Shown piece by piece: positions 55,978 to 64,000 of a DNA stretch of 64,000 nt. This stretch comes from Suillus spraguei (lineage: Eukaryota; Basidiomycota; Agaricomycetes; Boletales; Suillaceae): assembly GCA_016800925.1 (NCBI GenBank), contig JABCPU010000234.1, positions 1 to 64,000 of the forward strand. The letters are read 5' to 3'. Under the pieces are notes generated by a model. The model was not told the DNA's origin. It made no database searches and worked only from the letters and a program-made list of their open reading frames with translations. The translations under genes and the position numbers were made by a program. The number at the start of each line of letters is the position of its first letter. Position 1 is the first letter of the stretch.

Positions 55978-57450
55978 TTCTCACTTGCATCATTCTAAGA
56001 CTTGGCGTTTCTCATCCCTGATGGGGGGAAGAACAATGATCCTATACCACCCAAATTCCTTGTTTTTTGACAATATTCAGGATTCAATCATGGCTACAAA
56101 ATCACTGCAGAAGCAACTTCCCCTTGAGATGCATGACAAAATAAAATGGTTCAATTCAGACATGACCACAGAGTATAAAGAAAACAAAGTAAGCTGCCCT
56201 ACCTCTGGTGAGACATGGGCACTCTGCACAACAGAGTTGTTTGGGATGGTAAGTAGACTACAAACTATGTGAGTGCCATTGGTGACTTGATAAATTAGGG
56301 AATGGACATACCTGACATCATGCTTGTGATCCAATGGAGGGCAACATGCAAGCTATCAACATTGTGGCAGAGATGTGAATGTGCTGCCAGAGATTGGCTG
56401 TTATAGGGCACTGCAGTCCTATTTGCTGAGAAGGAATATTTTGATGATGTGTGCCAAGAGAGACATGAGTGTTAAGAGACAAGGAAGCAGAAAGCTGATG
56501 ACAAGTCCAGTGCCACTGCTGGCATGTCACAATCCAGAAATAAATGTCTGCATGTAGCCAAGCAAGTTGCAGCATCCATGGAAAAAGATGAGGACATAGA
56601 TGGGAATGAACCTGGCAGTGGTTGCAGTGATGTTATCAGTCACAGTGGCAACAATGTGGCAGATGAAGGAGATGGAAATTCAGGACTACGTGATATGCTC
56701 AAATCAACAGCAAATGGGAAGACTAAATGGAATGCATAAAAAAAGTAAAGAACTAGATCCTGCAATGGATTGCCTGATAAATGCCCATCTTCAGGATACA
56801 ATACAGTGTCATCACAGAGTATTTTGTGTTCACTTTGATAAAATATCTGCCGGTGAGAATCTCTATTAAAGTTAATATTATGTACTGCTTATATTATCTT
56901 CAATAGCTCCAGATCACTTCACTTGCGATCCATCACTTCCACAAGGCTGTTTACATTGTGCACCTGCACTACCTGAGACTTGCTGCAATATTCATCATCC
57001 AAACACATTCCTATTCTTTGACGATATTATACCAACACTTCCCAAAGTTTCTCAATGCTCTTGTCTTCCAAAGCACAGTACCATAGGATCAATTGGACTT
57101 GAACTGAGTGGGTCTGTGGAGGATTGGCGAGAAGCAGTAACCCAGAGAGTGTATGGAGATTCCAACCTCCATGACTATGGTCCCAGCCTTGTGATGCCTG
57201 ACTCTGTACTTGATCATATTGTGGACTGTGCACAGCATAAAAAATTGTTACCATTCAAGACCTCTGCAAAGAGACCTGGTGGTCTGGTTCTGACAAGTTT
57301 GGTAGTGATATCATTGCCATTGTACACCATCTCTTCCCAGTTCCTATCCTTGCATCAGTTCTTACTTTGGCTCCTCTCCAATGCTAATCATCATCTGTCA
57401 ACAACAGTGTGGCTTCAAATCCTCAGGTTCCTCTTCAAATGCTAGCTACC
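55978..57450 (+). pseudogene. RecQ-like helicase pseudogene, part 3
   Basis: Second RecA-like domain and C-terminus: FDNIQDSIMATKSLQKQLP, HDKIKWFNSDMTTEYKE, ALCTTELFGM, then a short intron (about 56248-56312) and GMDIPDIMLVIQWRATCKLS, TLWQRCECAARDW. Motif VI, normally Gln-Arg-Phe-Gly-Arg-Ala-Ala-Arg, has lost the first Gly-Arg pair. A second intron lies near 56852-56908. The tail has paired Cys residues (CLHCAPALPETCC). TAG and TAA stops near 56403, 56473 and 56738 could each arise from CAG or CAA. Confidence 0.85.
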
Positions 57451-57790
57451 TCATCAACAGCACAAAAAGTGAGCCATTGTAGTGCCTGTAATCTCGAGGG
57501 TCATAATAGGATGTTTTCCTACTATAAGTCCTTAGTCTTTGACAAAATAAATTTATAGAGTGCAATCACATATGCACTATGCACCCTTCTTGGTGTAAAG
57601 ATACAACTTAACCTGGGCTGTAGATAAACTACCTCCTAAGTTAGTATGTGTGGTCTTGTGCTCTGTCTAGTCTGCTTCACTTGCAAGGCAAGAGCATTCG
57701 ACCCTAAAGGGGGATGCCTGTTAGTATGGTCAAGTTTGAGTCAAACCAATGTGTGAATGTAGCGTCGTAGTCAGCAGTAAGTTGCTGCAA

Positions 57791-58561
57791 TGTCATATAC
57801 CATACTTCTGATCCCAGATCCGACCATATCCGATCAGATCTGATCGATTCTATTTCCGTCCAGTCCACAGATACTGTCCGGATCGCCCATCCAAATGTGC
57901 CCACTTCTCGCACTCTAACTCCCTTATGTATATCTGCGTCTATCTCCTTTCGTCATTCCTCCTGTTTCCGGTATTCCGGCTGTGTATACTTCTGTCCTGT
58001 GTCACTGATCCGTTACCTGTGTTTCATTTCTGATTCATGCTTACTGATCCGCTGTGCATTAACTTATAGACTTCCGCTACACTTCATACATAGCCCTTGG
58101 TCCCGGACTCGTTGATTATCCATATTAGATACTTACAGTATATAAACCACTTGTAGATCTCTGTAGAACCTTAGTTCGAATATCATCTTAGATTCTGCTC
58201 ATTCTGCTTCCTCTGGACTTAAATCACTTTCCACTCTAAGTCATCTTCCAAGACTTGGGATTGACTCCTTTAGTCTATATCTCCAACTCTATCTTCAGAT
58301 AGTCTACCTCTGTTAGTTTCTAGTTAGGAACTCATTCTGAAGCTAGCCTTAATCCTTATTCTATCCCTACGCTCTGGACAACCTTCGGACGTATCATATC
58401 TGATATCTTCGGACGTCCGGATCCGTCATGCAACTCCTTCCAGATCTTCAGACATATACCTACTCCCTGAAATAAGGGGGCATTACTCGGGAAAGGGGCA
58501 CAGTGCATGAACTGAGGCCAAAGCCCTTCAGATCTTTCACTCTTTGAGTACGGTCTTAACA
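57791..58561 (+). mobile_element. Solo LTR Z2 inside Y2
   Basis: 771 bp from TGTCATATACC to GGTCTTAACA, the same family as Z1. Flanks TGCAA and TGCGG are a partly mutated 5-bp duplication: uninterrupted family Y has TGCAG at the site. Confidence 0.85.
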
Positions 58562-58782
58562 TGCGGTCAGCGGTGATGCTGCTGGAACTAGCATAGTAAG
58601 TAGCATTACTAGCGTCATTGAAACAAAGTCAGTAACAGTAGCATCGAGTGAGCAGTGATGAGCGATGATATCAGCGGTTAAAGTTGTGAGCAGTGCAAAG
58701 AAACAGAAGGCCGCGGTACTTTCAGCAGTAAAGTAGCGGTGCATGAGAAGTTCAGTAAAAATAGCAATCAAGAGTCCAGCGG

Positions 58783-59071
58783 TGTGGGTAACACAACTCT
58801 GCTGGGGTGCAGATATATGTTGAATGCTGCCTAGTTGCTATTTAACTCAAGGGTTTCTGGTCCAAGGCTCAGAGCTCAGAGAAGAGTAAAACTATCATTC
58901 AAACAGTAAGTCTCAGACTGCTACTGCTAGTGGTGAAGTGGTGCAAAGACTGGTGCAAGGTTGGGTTCTTATGTAATCAGCCAAAATGCGGACCTAAGGT
59001 AAGGAAAGCCTAAGTAAGAGACACTATGCAAAAACTACTGTTTCAAGGTCAGCCTGAGTTTGTCTGTTACA
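58783..59071 (+). mobile_element. LTR-like unit W1 inside Y2
   Basis: 289 bp from TGTGGGTAACAC to TTTGTCTGTTACA, with GCGG on both sides. Its right half matches W2 (CTTATGTAATCA.., CCTAAGGTAAGGAAAG.., CTGAGTTTGTCTGT). Confidence 0.7.
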
Positions 59072-59377
59072 GCGGTAAAGGTGAAAGAGCGAGATCAATT
59101 AACGAGCAGTAATGAACTTTAAAGACTAAGTCTACTACTGGGTGGTTCCAGAGCTAGACACTAATCTTGACCTATAGTATGTGCAATGGGGTAAAATCAT
59201 GTACTGTATCATGCGGGGTACACAGTGCTTATATCCTAAATCATATGTATTCAGAATGCTCTAGGCGAGATCAGTAGCACTCAAGTACAGTAACCGCCAT
59301 ATGTAAACATAGCGCAAGACAACATGTAATAAGACTTGCCATGGAATCAGTGATAATAAACATAAAACAAACAACAC

Positions 59378-60761
59378 TGAAACAAAGAAACTAGCGCTGG
59401 CTTAAGTATAAGCGCAGCATTAATCCTACTGAAGGCGCGAGTGAGATGTTCGACCCAAGAGGACTGCAAATAGAAGCAATTCCTTCAAAGTTAGTGCAAA
59501 GGAAGCAACGAAGTACTAATATGGCAATGAGAATTCCGACTTTCAAGGTTAGCGGTATATTGGCGGTACTAGCGCGGTGTCAGCGGTACATGCATGGTAA
59601 GGATAGCTGCAACCATTAGCTAGCGAGAGCAAGAACAAAGTTACTTGGGTGAGACGAAAATGTTATTGCTACCAGCGGTGCAGTAGCAGTAGCGGCAACT
59701 CCGTATGAGCGGGAACGCAGGTGAGAGAGAAAACGATGTAGAGAAACAATCCTGCCTGGGGGGACAGGTATAAGAAGCAGGGAGCAGTATGTTCAGCCCA
59801 AAGGGCTTCTGACTAGCCAAAACTCAAGGGAAGGAGAGAGAACAGTCAAAGACAGTGGTAATGTTCACTTCAGAAAACTAGGTATCCAGGAGCTAACTAG
59901 TGAGCTATGAAAGCTGCCAAACTAGAAAAGCTACAAAGAGAAAAGCTGCACAAGAACTCAAATGAGTGAGGAGCTATGGTAAGCTGCCCAGGAACTCAAT
60001 CAAAAGAGGAGCTAACAGTACTGGAACTAAGTAGAATCCTTGGTGGTGCAAAGAGTGAAAGATAAGGTGCTTATGTAATCATCAAAAGTGCGAACCTAAG
60101 GTAAGGAAAGTCCAAGTATGAGACACCATGCAAAAACTACCTTTTCAAGCCTAGCCTGAGTTTGTCTGTCACAATGACCCAGCGAGATCACTGGCCGCGG
60201 TCCGGTTATGAGTAGTGAAGTCGGAAGTCGCGCGGTACTTCGAGCGGTAAAGTTACCAGCAGTTAAATCAATGAGTGAAGTTCGAATGGAGAAAAGTTCA
60301 AAGGCAAATAGATTGCAACTAGTGAGCATTTCAGATACTAAGTCCTAGTGAAGGGATGTAATGGGAAGTAAAAGTAATGGTATGTATGTTCAGTCCTTTT
60401 TAACATATGCAAGCGCGTACGAGATAGCTATGCGAGTCTGGTAGTGAGAAAGAAAATAAACAGGGTACTTAATAAACAGGCGCACAGCGTGCAGCAGCCC
60501 CTTGGGATGTAAGGTAAATCCTGCCGTAGGTTTAGTAATGGCAGAAGCGAGGTAACTACGCACCAATGGATTCTAGATGGAATAGGACGGGACATGAGGG
60601 CATCGGCACGAGGATCCGGTAAGGGTTCACAGGAGAAGAACGGTTCTGCCTTAGAGGCTATTTCGTTGCTATAAGGAAATCCTTCAGTTGCCGCCGCAGA
60701 CATTAACGAGACGCTTGTCGAAAACGGGGTTTTGACGGTCAGCATGACTTTTCTCGCTACA
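59378..60761 (+). mobile_element. LTR family X, copy D (solo), with W2 inside
   Basis: From TGAAACAAAGAAACTAGCGC to CTCGCTACA; about 947 bp when W2 is removed. Inserted in Y2, whose sequence continues on both sides. Confidence 0.85.
59737..60173 (+). mobile_element. LTR-like unit W2 inside X-D
   Basis: 437 bp from TGTAGAGAAACAATCC to TTTGTCTGTCACA. Other X copies read straight through this point (GAAAGCGACCCAGCGAG). Flanks ACGA and ATGA fit a 4-bp duplication with one change. Confidence 0.75.
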
Positions 60762-60984
60762 ATGCACCAAATGGAGCTATGCGGACATGGCAAGGACATG
60801 GGAGGACATCAGTATGTGGAATGTGGTGCAGCAATCAGTACGGTGTGCGGTAAGTGTGGGATGCCGCCAGAAGTGCTAAAGGGGTAAGACGGCCATGGAC
60901 AAGTGGTAACTCCTATAGACGTGAGACAAGTGTCAAAAGATAGGGTTTTAAGCCTAGCACCAATATGTTTGTTACATCGTTTTC

Positions 60985-61633
60985 TGCATAATAACTATAT
61001 TCAAGCACTTCATGTGATCAGCAATTTCACCCCACTACTGGACAACTTCAAATTACGCAAATCATTACAGATGATGACTTCGTTCAGTGGAAGCATGAGG
61101 AATCAAAGTTCCTCGCTGACCTGGCCCATGAGCCACCAGCTGATGTATTTGCAGTTACATATGTGGAAGAACTCGAGAAACTCCAATCTATTGAGTTCAT
61201 TTTTTCAATTCACTTACTTGTGTTCTTGCTAATGTGCCACCTAATTCCAGGGCACAGTATGGCAGCATTACAAGTGTCCCTTTCCTTATGTACACCCCAG
61301 CAAACTTCACAGCATCATCTGGCCTCAATGTGTCAACATGGGAACATTCTAAGGTCACAGAAGCTGACCTGACCTCAATATTACAATGACTTCAATTGCA
61401 AATGAACATTGTTGAAGATTTTGAGCGTTGTCATGGAATCAGTGAGCGCTGGATGCCATCAGACCCTCATTATGTGCAAGCACTAGAATACTCTGGTCAA
61501 CAACACTTCATTTGCATAGTTGAGGAACTAGAAGCATTAGTTGCTCAATGCTTGTTTGAGTTGTCAAAGGCAAATCTTTCTGGTGTGACAAGCAAACTCA
61601 CGCTGAGCTTGAAACGGCACATTTTCATATAGG
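60985..61633 (+). pseudogene. KDZ transposase remnant, CxC1-type class
   Basis: Reads QITQIITDDDFVQWKHEESK, FLADLAHEPPADVFAVTYVE, then after a damaged stretch VPFLMYTPANFTASSGL, and finally VEDFERCHGISERWMPSDPH, EYSGQQHFICIVEELEALVA and LFELSKANLSGV. These match the C-terminal helical part of the second agaricomycete KDZ class as I know it. It lies between LTRs Y2 and Y3 with stops and frame changes; a fragment only. Confidence 0.6.
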
Positions 61634-62581
61634 TGTCATGGTGCTGGCCTTGAAACCCTATCTTTTAGCACTCATCTCGCATCTATAGGAACTTCCACTT
61701 GTCCAAAGGCTGTCTTACTCCTTTAGTGCATACTGGTGGCATCACATGCTTACCACATACCATACTGACTGCCGCACCACATTCCACGTACCAATGTCCT
61801 TCCATGTCCTTGCCTCGTCTGCATAGCTCCATTTGGTGCATAGCTTGTTTTATGTTCGTTATCACTGATTCCACAGCAAGTCTTATTACATGTTGCCTTG
61901 TGCCGGAGCTGCCTCATGCTACATTTACATACCGGCGGTTACATCACTTGCACGCTACTGATCTCACCTAATGCATCCTGAGCACATATGATATAGGATA
62001 TAAGCACCATGTACCCCGCACAATACAGTACCTCATTTTCACCATACTATAGGTCAGGATTAGTGTCTAGCTCTGGATCTACCCAGTAGTAGACTTAGTC
62101 TTTAAGTTTCTTTACTGCTCATTAATCAATATCACTTGTTCACCATTACCGCTGGCAAACCGCTAGATTCTTGACCCCTATTTTGATTTGACTTCGCATT
62201 CACCACTGCTTTACTGCTGAAAGCACTGTGGATTTCCTTACTGTTTCTTCGCACCGCTCGCACTTTACCGCTACCGCTAACATTATTGCTCATTATTGCT
62301 CGCTCGACACTACATTTTTCAGGCATTGTTTCAACTGCACTAGTATCATTACTTACCATGCTAGCTCCAGTGGCATCTTTGCTAGCCATGGCAGCTTATT
62401 GCTGACTATGGTGCTATATTCGCACATAGGTTTGACTCAAACTTGACTATACTAACAGGCATCCCCCTTTAGGGTCGAACACTCTTGTTTAACAAGTGAA
62501 GCAGACTAGACAGAGCGCAAGACTCACATACTGACTTAGGAGGTAGTTTATCTACAGCCCAGGTTAGGTTGCATCTTTACA
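61634..62581 (+). mobile_element. LTR family Y, copy Y3 (solo)
   Basis: From TGTCATGGTGCTGGCC to GCATCTTTACA, 948 bp, collinear with Y1 except for a 9-bp loss near its start. No target duplication seen. Orientation is opposite to Y2. Confidence 0.8.
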
Positions 62582-63407
62582 GCATTCTCTCACAACTCGG
62601 TGTCCTCTGTTCACATGTCCTGTCCACTGTCCTCCAAGGTCCATTGGTGTATACTCACTTTCATTCCATACTCATTCACTTGTGCAGTCATCATTACCCT
62701 ATCATCACATACCACTCTTGTTATTTTTCTTATGTTATTCACCTTACATACATGAGCACTACCTACTCAGTTCCGTGCCCTGGGAACTCACACAGGGATA
62801 TATATACATGTCAGCAGGAAAAAGAAGGGGCATCTTCTGTTCCACCATCTACCGGTACTGTAGTAGTGAATATCAAAGCTCATTTTGGATTCATTTGCCC
62901 AAGCTTGCGCTTGACCGCTTCACAAACATATTCGCCACTTTCACCTTCCTTCTCTCAAGTAGCATCATACCTTTGACTCTCAGGACTTAAAAAGTCTATC
63001 CATGCCTTTCTTTCCATCCGTGTCCCATGCACTAAATGCACCTTTGACATGTTTCAAGTTCCTGTGATCCCATTTGCTCTAGAATGCTCTTCAAGTCCTC
63101 AGACCAAAGTCTAGCCCACCAATCCCCTCACTTTCTTGGAGGAATCTTTTCTCAGTAGCAATCTCCTTGGGACGAGTTACCGCTCGCATCCAGAGGAGCT
63201 CTGTAGAGTCAGCACTCTTCACCAGTCCACCCAGCCACCATTCCTTGTCTTCACCATGAGGTGCTGTCCAGATTCTCTTAAATTGATTACTGTCTTGTGG
63301 TTGATGTAACAATGATCATTTAGCAGCTTGATAATAAATTCTGATGGCGAGATGCCAACAATGTCAAATGCTTCCAATATAGTGTTGACTTGATCAGTTG
63401 TATCCAT
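62582..63407 (-). pseudogene. Unrecognised gene remnant next to the right inverted-repeat arm
   Basis: A minus-strand frame starts at 63407 with MDTTDQVNTILEAFDIVGIS, PSEFIIKLLNDHCYINHKTV, then after a frameshift near 63260 LVKSADSTELLWMRAVTRPK and further weak coding-like sequence to about 62880. The start lies seven bases inside the inverted-repeat arm. I do not recognise the family. The left part (62582-62880) shows nothing. Confidence 0.35.
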
Positions 63408-63413
63408 TGAGTG

Positions 63414-63568
63414 GTGCAGTTAAATAATTAGATTATTTAATGTATATATTCCTTCTAGGTAGGTATATATTTTTATGCTCTGCCCTGTATTGGCAGTGTT
63501 TAGCCATTGTGGCTGAGAATGTTTACAAATGTTATCCACCAGCCACTGCTGAGAGGTTGAAGAAATAA
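63414..63568 (-). repeat. Inverted repeat arm, right
   Basis: Reverse complement of 37413-37566 with only a few mismatches, mostly C/T or G/A changes. It lies just upstream of a minus-strand reading frame at 63407. Confidence 0.85.
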
Positions 63569-63659
63569 AGTTGTGCTGGGTTTGAAATTTTGTTGGAACA
63601 TGTGATCTCTTAAACACAGCTCTGGTAATCTGTCTTCAACCTCTCAGCAAGTAAAACCT

Positions 63660-64000
63660 GGCATCAACCCCCACTCCAAACAATATTGAAGCAGAGTCTG
63701 AAGATGATCAAACAATTTCCATGGAGCTCACTCAAGCTGAGGTATTGTCCATCAAGGAGAAGGCTAAGAATGAACTATGACACATCATATTGCAGAAGGA
63801 GGGAGTCACTCTGATGTGCAAGAAACATGCCAGGACTGTCAAGCAGGTGCTGAAGGTTGGCAGGATTGTGGTAGTTGGCTATGGTATGTCGTGCAATGTA
63901 CTACCAATGGCACCTGCGTGCATGTTGTTGACACATTATTTTCTATAATCAAATATACACCATTTGAGACCCAAAAAGTCAAGGAAAAGATGATCTCATG
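63660..64000 (+). pseudogene. Unrecognised coding-like fragment at the right edge
   Basis: A plus-strand reading DDQTISMELTQAEVLSIKEK (from about 63697), a TGA, then HIILQKEGVTLMCKKHARTV and LKVGRIVVVGYG, with a possible GTATG donor near 63882. Short and broken; it may belong to the same degraded element as the region to its left. Confidence 0.3.

Larger units (their letters stand above)
57594..60976 (-). mobile_element. LTR family Y, copy Y2, with four nested LTR-like insertions
   Basis: Reads in reverse TGTAAAGATACAACTTAACC at the left and CACCAATATGTTTGTTACA at the right. Between them are Z2, W1 and X-D (with W2 inside). Removing them leaves a copy of family Y collinear with Y1. Confidence 0.82.

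Noticed and set aside
37600..57450. Functional RecQ helicase
   Set aside because: Two insertions, several stops, and altered motifs II and VI.

Overview
The window looks like a piece of the nuclear genome of a basidiomycete fungus, most likely an agaricomycete mushroom. The signs are short introns (about 45-80 nt, GT..AG, small exons) and families typical of that group: KDZ transposases with CxC1- and CxC2-type regions, a DIRS-like tyrosine-recombinase retrotransposon, a chromodomain Ty3/Gypsy element, Tad-like LINEs with RNase H, RecQ-like helicase genes and Myb/SANT-like proteins. No rRNA, tRNA or CRISPR array was seen. By my reading well over 80% of the sequence is transposable elements, most of them nested and broken, so this is a heterochromatic insertion sink. 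The RecQ gene hints at a subtelomere, but no telomere repeat is present.

Layout. (1) 1-3970: a multi-exon host-like gene on + of unknown function, decaying at its 3' end, followed by a minisatellite. (2) 4828-25795: a four-level nest. A DIRS-like element is cut inside its reverse transcriptase by a Copia element (TSD GTCTA). One LTR of that Copia is cut by a 12.4-kb KDZ DNA transposon (11298-23673, 7-bp TSD GTACTGT). The KDZ element carries its own nested solo LTR (TSD CAAAG) and a Tc1/mariner element (TA). (3) 26536-35056: a truncated solo LTR (family X) followed by a chromovirus with 475-bp LTRs. (4) 35057-37200: a gene fragment, a palindromic 105-bp repeat block and a Myb/SANT-like gene. 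(5) 37413-63568: a 26-kb interval bounded by about 155-bp inverted repeats. It contains a RecQ-like helicase pseudogene shattered by an LTR-like element (V, 38143-54981), which itself contains LINE A, LINE B, LTRs and a Tc1 deletion derivative, and by a LINE C copy. Next comes a nest of LTRs (Y2 with Z2, W1, X-D and W2 inside) and a remnant of a second KDZ transposase class. (6) 63660-64000: an unrecognised fragment running off the end.

How the parts work together. Most insertions can be peeled off by their target-site duplications, after which the interrupted coding sequence reads on (DIRS reverse transcriptase, RecQ). The best candidate for an under-described system is the KDZ element. It has defined ends, palindromic subterminal TGATGCATCA-type motifs at the same offset from both ends, a divergent CxC2-KDZ transposase gene and at least three accessory genes. 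A second notable point is two different unusual primer strategies in neighbouring retrotransposons: a half-tRNA primer site in the Copia element and an 11-nt self-priming complementarity in the chromovirus. The older elements show mainly C-to-T/G-to-A decay, often at CpG.
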